Positions 28,515 through 37,728 of a stretch of 64,000 nt of DNA are shown here, one piece after another (position 1 is the first letter of the stretch; every line of letters begins with the position of its first letter). The stretch is from positions 1 to 64,000 of the forward strand of contig JAINDK010000026.1 of NCBI GenBank assembly GCA_019931185.1, given 5' to 3'. The notes below the pieces were generated by a model. It saw only the letters and a list, made by a program, of their open reading frames with translations, did not search any database and was not told the DNA's origin. The stretch is from Bryobacter sp. CoA8 C33 (GTDB taxonomy: Bacteria > Acidobacteriota > Terriglobia > Bryobacterales > Bryobacteraceae). The position numbers and the translations under genes were made by a program.

Positions 28515-29003
28515 GTGCTCACAGCAATCTATCCGGGGTCGTTTGACCCGATCACGAATGGTCACCTCGATGTGATCGGCCGGGCCTCCCGGCTGGCTGA
28601 CCGTTTAATCGTAGGCGTCTTGTTGAATGCCAACAAGAATCCGCTTTTCGATATCGAGGAGCGTGTCGAGATGACGCGCGAGGCCGTACGGCCGTATCCG
28701 AACATCGAGGTGCGGCACTTCGACGGATTGCTGGTGGAGTTTGCCGAGCGCGAGCGGGCGCGGATTATCGTCCGCGGCATTCGCGCCATTTCGGACTACG
28801 AGTTTGAACTGCAGATGGCGCTGATGAACCGCCGCCTCAAGCCCGATCTGGAGACCGTTTTTCTGATGGCCAGTGAGAATCACTCTTTCGTGAGCTCGCG
28901 CATCATCAAGGAAGTCGCCCGCCTGGGCGGGGATGTCCGCGACATGGTCCCGCCGCAGGTCGAAGCCCGCCTGCGGGCTCGATTCCAAAGGAGTGAAAAC
29001 TAA
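28515..29003 (+). CDS. coaD: phosphopantetheine adenylyltransferase
   Basis: The 162-residue nucleotidyltransferase has the T/HxGH motif in YPGSFDPITNGHLDVI, the substrate loop IVRGIRAISDYEFELQMALMN and the SSRIIKEVA motif that binds ATP phosphates. It makes dephospho-CoA from 4'-phosphopantetheine and ATP, the fourth step of CoA synthesis. A GTG at 28515 gives the standard length; an in-frame extension upstream would overlap the divergent lipoprotein gene. It is followed after 7 bases by an aminotransferase gene. Confidence 0.95.
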   Translation: MLTAIYPGSFDPITNGHLDVIGRASRLADRLIVGVLLNANKNPLFDIEERVEMTREAVRPYPNIEVRHFDGLLVEFAERERARIIVRGIRAISDYEFELQMALMNRRLKPDLETVFLMASENHSFVSSRIIKEVARLGGDVRDMVPPQVEARLRARFQRSEN

Positions 29004-29010
29004 CAATACA

Positions 29011-30204
29011 ATGCCTGTTGCCCCGCCTTCTGTTCTTGCCGAACGTATCTCCCGCATCAGTGTCAGCGCCACGATGAAGGTAGCCGCCGATGCGGACCGT
29101 CTGCGCCGTGAAGGTCATGACGTGGTTGACTTCAGCGTGGGAGAGCCAGACTTTCCTACCCCGGCCAACGTAAAGCAGGCGGCCATTGACGCCATCAACA
29201 AGAACTTTACAAAGTACACACCCGCCGGGGGCACCGCCGAGTTGAAAGCGGCGATCGTGCAGCGGCACAAGACCGACTACGGCACGGACTATTCGCCGGC
29301 GGAATGCGCCGTGACAGTAGGCGGCAAGTATGGCATCTTTGCCGTCGTGCAGGCGCTCGTCAGCGAAGGCGATGAAGTGATCATCCCGGTGCCTTATTGG
29401 GTGAGCTTTGCCGACATCGTGAACTACGCCGGCGGCAAGGCGGTTTTCGTGCCCAGTTCGGAAGCCTCGGGCTTCGCCGTCTCGGCCGAGGCGATCGCGG
29501 AGCACATCACGCCGAAGACCCGGGCCATCATAATCAATTCCCCTTCCAACCCGAGCGGGGCCGTGATCCCGACGCCGGAGCTCGAGAAGATCTTTGCTCT
29601 CGCCCGCGAGCGGGGCATCTGGATCCTGGCCGATGAATGCTACTGCCGCTTTCTCTATGACAGCGCGCCCTTCTCGATGGCCTCGCTGCCGGGCGGCAAG
29701 GAGACCGTGATCGTGATGGGCTCGTTGTCAAAAACCTATGCCATGACGGGCTGGCGCGTCGGCTTTTTGCTGGGCCCCAAGTTTGTGATCGATGCCTGCG
29801 GCAAGCTGCTTACGCACTCGACCTCAAACCCGAATTCGATTGCTCAGAAGGCCGCCGTTGAGGCGCTTGCGGGTCCGCAGGACTCGGTGGTGGAGATGCT
29901 GGCGGAATTCCGCAAACGGCGCGACTATACGCTAGAGCGGCTGAGGGCGATTCCGGGCTTTACGGCGCAGACCCCGCAGGGGGCATTCTATGCCTACCCG
30001 AATATCAGCGGCGTATTCGGCAAGGGCGGGATCAACACGCCGATGGAGTTTGCCTCCCGGCTGCTTGCCGAAGCCCTGGTGACGGTTGTGCCGGGTGAGG
30101 CGTTTGGCACGCAGGAACACATACGCATCTCTTATGCCGCGAGCATGGACGACCTCAAGAAGGGCCTCGACCGCATCGAAGAGTTTGTCAAGAAGCTGGC
30201 ATGA
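29011..30204 (+). CDS. class I pyridoxal-phosphate aminotransferase (aspartate aminotransferase type)
   Basis: The 397-residue enzyme is of the fold type I, subgroup I-gamma kind seen in Thermus and Rhizobium aspartate aminotransferases: VVDFSVGEPDFPTP, INSPSNPSGAV, the Schiff-base Lys in MGSLSKTYAMTGWRVGF and the substrate Arg near the C terminus (HIRISYAAS). It moves the amino group between aspartate (or a related acid) and 2-oxoglutarate; some close relatives prefer prephenate. The ATG at 29011 is chosen; AAAGGAG lies 18 bases upstream, nearer to an in-frame GTG at 28993. It overlaps the next gene by ATGA. Confidence 0.92.
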   Translation: MPVAPPSVLAERISRISVSATMKVAADADRLRREGHDVVDFSVGEPDFPTPANVKQAAIDAINKNFTKYTPAGGTAELKAAIVQRHKTDYGTDYSPAECAVTVGGKYGIFAVVQALVSEGDEVIIPVPYWVSFADIVNYAGGKAVFVPSSEASGFAVSAEAIAEHITPKTRAIIINSPSNPSGAVIPTPELEKIFALARERGIWILADECYCRFLYDSAPFSMASLPGGKETVIVMGSLSKTYAMTGWRVGFLLGPKFVIDACGKLLTHSTSNPNSIAQKAAVEALAGPQDSVVEMLAEFRKRRDYTLERLRAIPGFTAQTPQGAFYAYPNISGVFGKGGINTPMEFASRLLAEALVTVVPGEAFGTQEHIRISYAASMDDLKKGLDRIEEFVKKLA

Positions 30205-30977
30205 CGATCGGACCCGGCGCGCGGCGCCTGAAGGCAACCCGCTATGAAAAAGTGTGGGGGACAACGGATTTGTGCCCCCTTTTCGCGCCGGCGCCCAACA
30301 AAGTGGGTGAGATCTGGCTCGAGGACGAAGAGCGGCTGCCGCTGCTGTTCAAATTTCTGTTTACCTCCGAACGGCTGTCGATTCAGGTGCACCCGGATGA
30401 CGAATATGGCCGCGCGTATGAGAACTCGCTCGGCAAGACCGAGATGTGGCACATTCTGCGGGCCGACCCGGGCGCAACGATCGGCCTGGGATTCACGGGC
30501 GCCTATTCGCCGGAGCAGGTCCGCTCTGGCGCGCTCACGGGTGAGATTGAAACGATGGTGCGCTGGCAGCCGGTCAACCCGGGCGAAAGTTATTTCGTGC
30601 CAGCCGGCGTCGTGCACGCGATCGGGGCGGGGCTGGCCATCTGCGAGATCCAGCAGAACTCCGACATCACTTACCGGCTCTACGACTATGGCCGGCCGCG
30701 GGAATTGCACCTCGATCGCGGCATGGCCGTGAGCCGCGCAGATGTCTACGACGGGCTGCGTTCGAGCCCAGTGGAGTGCACCTACTTTCGCACCGAGCGC
30801 CTGCGCATTGATGATGCTCTGGCCCTGAGTGGACCACGCGCGGTGGTGATGTTTCTCGAGGGCAGCGGCAAGATCGCCGGTGAGCTCTATGAAAAGGGCG
30901 AGGGCTGGCGGCTCTTGCGCAATGTCACGATCGAACCGGCGCGAGCCACCACACTGCTCTACGTCACGTGGCCCTGA
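30201..30977 (+). CDS. manA: mannose-6-phosphate isomerase, class I
   Basis: The 258-residue cupin-type isomerase has the zinc-ligand motifs QVHPDDEY, GKTEMWH and PAGVVHAIG plus EIQQNSDITYRLYDYGR, which forms the active-site wall. It interconverts mannose 6-phosphate and fructose 6-phosphate and feeds GDP-mannose synthesis. It is of the short bacterial type. Start and stop overlap the aminotransferase by 4 bases and the glycosyltransferase by 10, so the run from coaD to the PHP gene is probably one transcript. Its position just before a glycosyltransferase gene suggests a supply role for glycan synthesis. Confidence 0.93.
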   Translation: MTIGPGARRLKATRYEKVWGTTDLCPLFAPAPNKVGEIWLEDEERLPLLFKFLFTSERLSIQVHPDDEYGRAYENSLGKTEMWHILRADPGATIGLGFTGAYSPEQVRSGALTGEIETMVRWQPVNPGESYFVPAGVVHAIGAGLAICEIQQNSDITYRLYDYGRPRELHLDRGMAVSRADVYDGLRSSPVECTYFRTERLRIDDALALSGPRAVVMFLEGSGKIAGELYEKGEGWRLLRNVTIEPARATTLLYVTWP

Positions 30978-32101
30978 AGGTTCTGTACACGGCCGCGCAC
31001 AGCGGCGCCGCCTCCCGCGTCTCGATCGGCGGCGGGGGAGCGATTGCCCGCCAACTAGTGGCCGCCTGGAACACCACCTCGCCCTTCGCGCTCGAAGTGA
31101 TCGCCCCGCCGGAACCGCCCGAGGAGATCATTCGCTACTCGGCGTTGGAATACGCCCAATTCTCGCGGCGCTTTTGCCGCGAAGCTACTTCGCGCATTCT
31201 CAGCCAGGATCCGGCCTGGACGCGCGTGCTCGTCAACGACATCAGCGAAGGCCCTGATTTCGCGGTACTGGCCCGCCATGGCTACCAGGTGTTCACGATT
31301 TGGCATGTCGATGTCGTGGCGTTTGTGGCTCGCATGTACCTCGGCGGCTGGTGGCGCCCCGAGACACTGACGCGCGGCTTGCGGCCACTCGAGCGCTATC
31401 TCCCCGGGCCGCTCGATCTTGTCTTTACCAAGCAGCGCGCCTGTGTCGAACATTGCGCCGGGCACATCGTGATGACAGTCGCCATGAAACAAACCATCCT
31501 CGCCTGTTATCCCGGCACGGACCCGGCGCGGATACACGTCATCCCCTGGGGTGTTGACTTGCCGCCGCTTGGCTCACTCGCGCGCGAGCCGCGCCTGCTC
31601 ACGCTTAGCCGCATCTCGCCGGAAAAGGGACAGCACCGGCTGCTGGAGGCACTGCGCGGCATGGCGGGCCCGCCACCGCTGACCATTGCCGGGGCGGCGG
31701 CTTTTATGGGCGGCGCCGCTTACGCGCGTAAGTTGCGGCGGCTGGCCCGGGGCTTGCCGGTAGTCTTTGCCGGCCACCTGGGAAACGACGCCAAAACCGC
31801 CGCTTTCGCCTCGGCGGCGCTCTACGTTTTTCCGAGTGTCTCGGAGAGCTACGGGCTGACGCTGATGGAGGCGCTGGCCCATGGCCTGCCCGTCATTGCC
31901 TGGGATCATGATGGCGCCCGCGCCATCATTGATCCCTCCTTCGGTGTGCTGGTCAGCTCTGTCGCGCAACTGCGCGAGGCGATCACGGCACTTCTCAACG
32001 ATGCGCCGCGCCGTGCGGCCATGTCCGCGGCGGCGCGGGCCTATGCCGCCCGGCATCCCTTTGCGACCACCGCCGCCGCGGTAGCTCAACTGTTTATTTG
32101 A
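30968..32101 (+). CDS. GT4-family glycosyltransferase
   Basis: The 377-residue GT-B enzyme has an N-terminal glycine-rich acceptor part (SRVSIGGGGAIARQL) and a C-terminal group 1 donor domain with LTLSRISPEKGQHRLLEAL and the E-x7-E type motif in SVSESYGLTLMEALAHGLPV. It would transfer a nucleotide sugar, possibly GDP-mannose in view of the manA gene directly upstream; this is inference. No membrane helix is visible. The start is a GTG inside manA. The acceptor cannot be told from sequence. Confidence 0.88.
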   Translation: MALKVLYTAAHSGAASRVSIGGGGAIARQLVAAWNTTSPFALEVIAPPEPPEEIIRYSALEYAQFSRRFCREATSRILSQDPAWTRVLVNDISEGPDFAVLARHGYQVFTIWHVDVVAFVARMYLGGWWRPETLTRGLRPLERYLPGPLDLVFTKQRACVEHCAGHIVMTVAMKQTILACYPGTDPARIHVIPWGVDLPPLGSLAREPRLLTLSRISPEKGQHRLLEALRGMAGPPPLTIAGAAAFMGGAAYARKLRRLARGLPVVFAGHLGNDAKTAAFASAALYVFPSVSESYGLTLMEALAHGLPVIAWDHDGARAIIDPSFGVLVSSVAQLREAITALLNDAPRRAAMSAAARAYAARHPFATTAAAVAQLFI

Positions 32102-32105
32102 GGTG

Positions 32106-33098
32106 ATGCGTCTCATCCTTCTTTTCTGCCTTGTGCTGCCGCTGCTCGCTCAGGGGGAGCGCCGCAATCCCTTGCCTATTCCCGATATAGCCGGCTACTC
32201 GACGCTCAAGTGCGACTTTCACATGCACACGGTTTTCTCCGATGGGGTGGTCTGGCCCGAGACGCGCGTGGCCGAGGCTTGGCGCGATGGCCTCGACTGC
32301 CTCGCCATTACCGATCATGACGATTACCACCCGCACAAGGAAACCGTCAGCACGGATCTCAGCAAGCCGCACGCCATCGCCGCGCCGCTCGCGCGGCGCC
32401 TCGGGCTTGTGCTGGTTCCTGGCATCGAGATCACGAAGGGCGACCTGCATGTCAATGCGCTCTTTGTGACTGATTTCAACGCCACGGCCGGCAAACCGTT
32501 GCTCGAATCCCTGCGCGAGGCCAAGCGGCAGAATGCCTTCACGTTCTGGAATCATCCGGGCTGGAAGGGCCGGCTCGACTGGTATCCGGAGATCGACGAG
32601 GCACACCGGCAGGGGCTGCTCGACGGCGTGGAAGTGGTGAACTTCGGCAAGCTCGAGCCGCAGACGCTCGGCTGGATCGGGCCGAAGAATCTCACCATTC
32701 TCTCCAATACGGACATCCACGAGCTGGTTGAGATCCCAGCCGGCCAGCACCGCGAGAGTATTACGCTCGTGTTTGCGCGCAGCCGCGACCTCGACGGGAT
32801 CCGCGAAGCGCTCAAGCAGCGCCGCACGCTTGCCTGGCTGCGCGATGAGCTCTGGGGCCAGCCCAATCTGCTGCGTCCGCTCGCCGATAGCCTGCTCAGC
32901 GCGCGGCGGGCCGACAAACTGGTGATCTTCCGCAATCGGGGTTCGATTCCGCTTTCGCTCCAGGTTGGCCAGGAAACAGTCTTCGTTCATGCCAACGCCG
33001 AGACGCGCATCGAGCTGCCCCAGGGACCCAAGAAGGTCGAGGTGTTGAACTTCCACCTCACTGCCGGCGGCAACCTGAGCTTTACCGCGGAGTGGTAG
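32106..33098 (+). CDS. exported PHP-domain phosphodiesterase (Sb-PDE-like)
   Basis: The 330-residue protein has a short signal peptide (MRLILLFCLVLPLLAQG) and a PHP metal-dependent phosphoesterase domain with CDFHMHTVFSDG, AITDHDDYH, the Glu of PGIEITKGDLHVNAL, FWNHPGW and NTDIHE, together supplying the metal ligands. The NPLPIPDIAGY start and overall order resemble the family named after the Sphingobium phosphodiesterase Sb-PDE; the natural substrate of such proteins is not known. It follows the glycosyltransferase by 4 bases. Its last 17 bases overlap the convergent hydrolase gene. The C-terminal 60 residues look like a small beta domain. Confidence 0.82.
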   Translation: MRLILLFCLVLPLLAQGERRNPLPIPDIAGYSTLKCDFHMHTVFSDGVVWPETRVAEAWRDGLDCLAITDHDDYHPHKETVSTDLSKPHAIAAPLARRLGLVLVPGIEITKGDLHVNALFVTDFNATAGKPLLESLREAKRQNAFTFWNHPGWKGRLDWYPEIDEAHRQGLLDGVEVVNFGKLEPQTLGWIGPKNLTILSNTDIHELVEIPAGQHRESITLVFARSRDLDGIREALKQRRTLAWLRDELWGQPNLLRPLADSLLSARRADKLVIFRNRGSIPLSLQVGQETVFVHANAETRIELPQGPKKVEVLNFHLTAGGNLSFTAEW

Positions 33099-35001
33099 CG
33101 GCTGGGCGCCAAAATTCGTCGAAGAAGCCGGCAGCGGCAATGCGGCCAGGGCGCGCTGGGCCGGGCTTTTCGTCGAGTCCCACCAAAGCCCAGTCGGGCA
33201 GGCGGGGAGTCTGCAGGGAGTTTGTGCCGTTGGAATCTTCGCGCAGGGTAGGGCCGGAATTAAGCACGACATAGCGGGCGCGGTTCAGCGGGTTGGGGTA
33301 GATGAGCACGGGCATGCAGTTCGTGCATTCTTCCTGGCCGAGCTTGACCTTGCCGGCGCTCCATTCCAGGGGCAGGCCTGGCAGCACCTTGGCCATTAGC
33401 GTATTGGTGCCGGGCTCACCCCAAAGCACGAGATGAGACCGGGCGATATCCTCGCCGGTCACTTCGCTATCTTTCTTCACGCGCGCCTCGCCGCGAAACA
33501 ACTCGCGCCAGCGCCGGATCGCCCGCTCGCTTTCCGCCTTCACCCACTCGCTCATCGGCCCCGAGGGCAGCACGAAGAGAAAGTTTGCAAGAAAGGCGTC
33601 GTCAATCGGACCCTGCAGGCCGTGGCGCTTTCGCAGCGGCGCATCGTCGGCGCCCAACTGCCAACTGGAACCGCGGCGCACGAAACTGGCGCGGAGACCG
33701 CGGTCGGTCTTCGGTGTAACACTGGCGGCGCGCTGGCCATTGATGCGCACGGTAGCCGGACGATCGAGGGCATAGCGCCAGCCCCCGGCGGCGAAATCAA
33801 TGGTCAGCGAACTGACGTTGCTCGCCTCGATCTGTATGTCGCCGCTGTCGAGGATCTGCGCGTTCACGCGCGCCCGCTCCCAGTGCTGGTCTAGACCGTC
33901 GACGACGATCCAGCGCATGCGGTTGTAGCGCAGCGTGTAGGTGGTGAAGCGAATCTGGTCGGGATAGGGGTTGCGGCCCGCGCGCGCAATGCCGGCCAGA
34001 CGTTTTTCGATTTCCGGTTTTGCCTCGGGGTGGTACTTGTGTTCCGTGTTGGGGCCGATGACGTGAGCCAGCTCCAGCCCCTCCTGGGCGAGGTAGCGCT
34101 GCATGATCTGCGCGGCCTGAATCTGACGGTCTTTCTCGCCGGAATAAGCCACCAGTGGCAGATTGAAAAAGTTGGCGGCATACTCGGTGGCGTCATACCA
34201 GCGCCAGAGCTTCTGCTCATACCAGGGACGAACGTCACCCTTGGCCGCCAGATCCTGGTACTCGCGTGTTTCGGCAAACCCCGCGCCGGGCGCGGCGGCG
34301 GCGAAGAGATGAGCATGGTGAGCGGCGATGTGCCAGGTGGAGGCGCCCCCCATCGAAAAGCCGCGGGCAAAGATGCGGTCTTCGTCGATGGAATAATGAC
34401 GGCGAACGTGGGCCAGGGCTTCGAGCACGTCCACCTCGCCGGCAAACTTGGTGGCGTTGCAGTAGCGGCCATAGAGGTGCAGCATGATGGCATCGGGCGG
34501 GGTAAACTCCCCGGGCCGCGTCATGCGTTCAGTGAGGAAGTTGATCTCGTTCAGCGTGTCGCTACGCCCGTGAAACCACAAATCCAGCCGGCGCGCGCCG
34601 CCGGGCGGAATCACCAGGCCGTAGGGCTGCACACTACCGTCAATCTCCGAGCGATAACCCCGCACCACCAGGCCGGTGGCCGTTGTCCAGGGGGATTGCC
34701 CCGAGGCGAGCTGGCGGGCCCGCAACAAGCCTTCTTCGACGAGTCGAACGGCCTTGGCGCCTTCCTCCGGTTTGAAGAACTCGTTGTAGTCGAGGGCATA
34801 GCGGGCCGCCTCGCGAAAGATGAGTACGTCGGGCAGCAGGGGATGCTGGCTGAGCGGGGCTAGGGTGGCGTTCAGTTCCCGCAGTTGCGCTGTCAGTGTG
34901 GCGCGCACTGCGTCGGGAATGGGCACGCCCGGTGGCGGCAAGGGCTTCGGCGTCTGCGCGGCGAGAGCCGCGGCAATCAACAACATCAGACTGGATTTCA
35001 T
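33082..35001 (-). CDS. secreted alpha/beta-hydrolase (prolyl-oligopeptidase-like esterase)
   Basis: The 639-residue protein has a signal peptide (MKSSLMLLIAAALAAQT). The central alpha/beta-hydrolase domain carries the nucleophile elbow GFSMGGAS, the oxyanion region DLWFHGRSD and a likely acid and His in LVAYSGEKDRQ and NTEHKYH. A C-terminal beta-rich part of about 250 residues follows. Such proteins are esterases or peptidases acting outside the cytoplasm. It overlaps the upstream phosphoesterase gene by ATGA, so the two are translated together. The convergent PHP gene overlaps its last 17 bases. Confidence 0.82.
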   Translation of the reverse strand: MKSSLMLLIAAALAAQTPKPLPPPGVPIPDAVRATLTAQLRELNATLAPLSQHPLLPDVLIFREAARYALDYNEFFKPEEGAKAVRLVEEGLLRARQLASGQSPWTTATGLVVRGYRSEIDGSVQPYGLVIPPGGARRLDLWFHGRSDTLNEINFLTERMTRPGEFTPPDAIMLHLYGRYCNATKFAGEVDVLEALAHVRRHYSIDEDRIFARGFSMGGASTWHIAAHHAHLFAAAAPGAGFAETREYQDLAAKGDVRPWYEQKLWRWYDATEYAANFFNLPLVAYSGEKDRQIQAAQIMQRYLAQEGLELAHVIGPNTEHKYHPEAKPEIEKRLAGIARAGRNPYPDQIRFTTYTLRYNRMRWIVVDGLDQHWERARVNAQILDSGDIQIEASNVSSLTIDFAAGGWRYALDRPATVRINGQRAASVTPKTDRGLRASFVRRGSSWQLGADDAPLRKRHGLQGPIDDAFLANFLFVLPSGPMSEWVKAESERAIRRWRELFRGEARVKKDSEVTGEDIARSHLVLWGEPGTNTLMAKVLPGLPLEWSAGKVKLGQEECTNCMPVLIYPNPLNRARYVVLNSGPTLREDSNGTNSLQTPRLPDWALVGLDEKPGPARPGRIAAAGFFDEFWRPAATTPR

Positions 35002-37691
35002 GGTTTTGGCTTCTCGTGCTCCCGGCGCAGGTAGAAGGGGTCATCCATGCGCGGGCCGGGTGTGGGGTCCCTGGGCTCCTTGGCCCGGGCTGGATCGAAG
35101 ATTTCGGGGTTGGCGGGCCGCAGCTCGAAGGGCGTCAGATCGGGGCTCAGGGTGAAGAGGTCGGCTAGATCCTGCGCGGCATGATCGTAGAGATTCAGTG
35201 AGGGGATGCCAAGAAGACGGAATGTTGTCTTGAGCAGGCCGGGAAAGCTCGTGTTCACGCGGGAAACATAATTCTGGCGCACGTATGGGCCGAGAGCGAG
35301 AAACACAGTGCGATGGCTATCGATGTGGTCGACACCGCCCTGGGCATCGTCCTCGGTAACAAAGACGGTCATGTTGGCCCAGTACTTTGTGTGGGAGAGA
35401 AAGTCGACGATTCGGCCGAGGGCATAGTCGTTATCGGCCATGAAGCTGGCCGGCACCGGATAGCCATCTTCGCGGCGGGGCTTGGCCCCGTGGTCGTTCG
35501 GCAGGTGGATGAAGATGAGCCGGGGCAGCTCTTGGCCGCCATCGAGGAAGCGGGCCTTAACATCGGCAATGAACTGGTCGGCGCGGAACTGATCGGGGAT
35601 GTTGGTGTTGTAGTTGGGATAGTCGCGGGCCGTGTTGCGATAGAGCGGATCGGGCATGGGCACGTTGGTGAGGTAGCGGGCGCCGGTGGGCTTCAGCCCG
35701 GTGCCTTCGTCGGCGCCGGCCAACTCAAAGCCTTCCCCATAATTGCGGAAGGAGATCGAATGGCGCTCGAGGTGGTGCCAGAGTGCGCCGCCCTCGAGCT
35801 GTTCTTCGGGATGGACGCTTGAATTGCTGCCGGGAAATAGGAACCGGCCGGGGGCGCTTGTGGGCAGGCGAAAATCCTTCTGCCCGCCATAGGCGGCCAT
35901 CAGCGTCGATTCGGTGAATGCATTCGGATAACTGCCGACGATCCAGTGATGGCCATCCACGCTCACCTCGCTGTCGGCGTAAAAGTTATCGCTGATGGCA
36001 AAACGCTGGGCCAGCGCGATATGGTTCGGGCTGATTACCTGGCCCTTTTGGCTGATGCGAGGTTTCAGCGCGTTGCGCTCCACCTGCACGATGCCATAGC
36101 GCCCGTAGCGCGCCAACAGCCAGGCGCCGCGGATCTCGCCGTTGCCCGCTTTTTCAAGGTCACCAAAGACCTCGTCAAAGGTGCGGTTTTCCTTGAGGAT
36201 GATGACAACGTGCTTTATCGGCGGCAAGGGCAAGGGCGGCTCGGCCGCCTCAAGAAAACCATTGTTGCGGTAAACGGTTTCAGTGAGCTTGGGGAACTCC
36301 GAGTCCGACGGGAGATCGAAATGCTGAATGACGCCACGGCGCAACTCGGCCTGAAAGCTGCGCTCGAAGGCGACCGTCGAGGTGGCGTTGGGGCCGGTGC
36401 CGAAGCCCTTGGCGGCGACGGCGAAAACCTGGTTGCCGTGCACGGCAAGGTCGGTGGGGAACCAGGCGCTGGGGATGTGGCCCAGCACGCGGCGTGATTG
36501 CGGATCGATCACGCCAATGGCGTTGATGCCCGCTTCGGCAACCAGCAGGCGCTTGCTCGCCTCGTGCCAGGCAAGGCCGACGGGCAAAACGCCGCGCAGA
36601 CGCTCCAGCTTCGGGATGCGGATGGGGATTTCCTCGAGCCGCTCGAGGCGCCGCGCGTCGATGACCGTAATGGAATCGTTGTGCCCGTTGGCGACAAAGA
36701 CGCGATCACTGGTGGCGACGACGCCGCTCGGTGAACTGCCGCCCAGACTTTGTCCGCCGAAGGGCAAGCCGGTGCGAATGAATTTGAGCAGCCGCGCCGC
36801 CCCGGGAGTGGCGACATCCAGAATCGCCAGGGAGTTCGATTCTTCACGGTTCGGGTCTCCCAACGGAGGCACACGCACCTTGCCCATCGCCGTCTCGCGG
36901 TCGACGCCAGCGGCCGATTCCTGGGAGGGGAAGCCAAAGGCGGGAAAGGGCAGGCCGGTTTGCCGGGCCTTGCCGCGGTCCGCCCCCGGCAGGGCTGAAT
37001 ACTCGAACATGCCCAGATTGGTGACATAGAGACGGCGACGGTCGGGGGAGAGCGTCAGAGCAAAGGGGAGCCGTCCTACTTTCACGCTCTGCAACAGGCG
37101 GCGTTTGGCCGTATCGAAAATGGCAACGCGGAAGTTGGCCTGATCGACGGCATATAGCAGCTTGCGCACGGCATCGAAGACGAGGTCGCCCGAGTAGCTG
37201 TCGCGGAAATCACCCTGGTTGAGTTCCAGCTTGTATTGCGTCTTGCCATTGTCGGCATCGAGATGGCGCACCGTGCCGGAATTGCCCTCCGAGACAAAAA
37301 GTCCGGAATCGCCATCGAAGGCAAGCCCCTGAAAGACGCTGTGGAAGCCCTCCTCCTCGGGCTCGTCTTCATCGTCGTCGCGTTTGGCCTTCTTGCCGCG
37401 AATGGTGCGGGTGCGCCAGAAGCTGCCAGTCTTTTTGACAATGGTTAGAGAAAAGCGATTGGGGCCGCCATCGGCGGAGACGACCATGTCGGCTTTGGAG
37501 TTCACGGCCACTCCGAAAGGACCGGGGCCGGTGATGTGCGTTTGACCGAGGGGAGTGACAAAGCGCCCGCCGGGAAGAATCGTAAGTGCGCCGGGGCGAC
37601 GGGCGGCGGTTTCGGTTCCGGCCGGGGTCTTGAAGTCGCCAGCCAACAGAAACCACGCGCTCAGGGCCAGGCAGAACAAACGAAGGGGCAT
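34998..37691 (-). CDS. YncE-like beta-propeller fused to a phosphoesterase
   Basis: The 897-residue exported protein has a leader (MPLRLFCLALSAWFLLAG), then a seven-bladed YVTN-type propeller over about residues 35-460 (GTVRHLDADNG, RRRLYVTNLG, DSITVIDARRLERL, INAIGVIDPQSRRVLG), and a C-terminal phosphoesterase of the phospholipase C/acid phosphatase family (HVVIILKENRTFDEVFGD, FIHLPNDHG, VFVTEDDAQGGVDHIDSHR). The metal-binding Glu, Asp and His residues of the second half are present. An acidic insert D-D-D-E-D-E-P-E-E-E-E sits in the first blades. Bifunctional proteins of this kind are common in Acidobacteriota; substrates are unknown. Confidence 0.88.
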   Translation of the reverse strand: MPLRLFCLALSAWFLLAGDFKTPAGTETAARRPGALTILPGGRFVTPLGQTHITGPGPFGVAVNSKADMVVSADGGPNRFSLTIVKKTGSFWRTRTIRGKKAKRDDDEDEPEEEGFHSVFQGLAFDGDSGLFVSEGNSGTVRHLDADNGKTQYKLELNQGDFRDSYSGDLVFDAVRKLLYAVDQANFRVAIFDTAKRRLLQSVKVGRLPFALTLSPDRRRLYVTNLGMFEYSALPGADRGKARQTGLPFPAFGFPSQESAAGVDRETAMGKVRVPPLGDPNREESNSLAILDVATPGAARLLKFIRTGLPFGGQSLGGSSPSGVVATSDRVFVANGHNDSITVIDARRLERLEEIPIRIPKLERLRGVLPVGLAWHEASKRLLVAEAGINAIGVIDPQSRRVLGHIPSAWFPTDLAVHGNQVFAVAAKGFGTGPNATSTVAFERSFQAELRRGVIQHFDLPSDSEFPKLTETVYRNNGFLEAAEPPLPLPPIKHVVIILKENRTFDEVFGDLEKAGNGEIRGAWLLARYGRYGIVQVERNALKPRISQKGQVISPNHIALAQRFAISDNFYADSEVSVDGHHWIVGSYPNAFTESTLMAAYGGQKDFRLPTSAPGRFLFPGSNSSVHPEEQLEGGALWHHLERHSISFRNYGEGFELAGADEGTGLKPTGARYLTNVPMPDPLYRNTARDYPNYNTNIPDQFRADQFIADVKARFLDGGQELPRLIFIHLPNDHGAKPRREDGYPVPASFMADNDYALGRIVDFLSHTKYWANMTVFVTEDDAQGGVDHIDSHRTVFLALGPYVRQNYVSRVNTSFPGLLKTTFRLLGIPSLNLYDHAAQDLADLFTLSPDLTPFELRPANPEIFDPARAKEPRDPTPGPRMDDPFYLRREHEKPKP

Positions 37692-37728
37692 CAAAGGTAC
37701 TCTAACGAGTAGCCCACCCGCGGCGCAA

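Noticed and set aside
36382-37029. Plus-strand frames opposite the propeller-phosphoesterase gene
   Set aside because: They have no ribosome sites or domains and lie fully inside a well-supported minus-strand gene.
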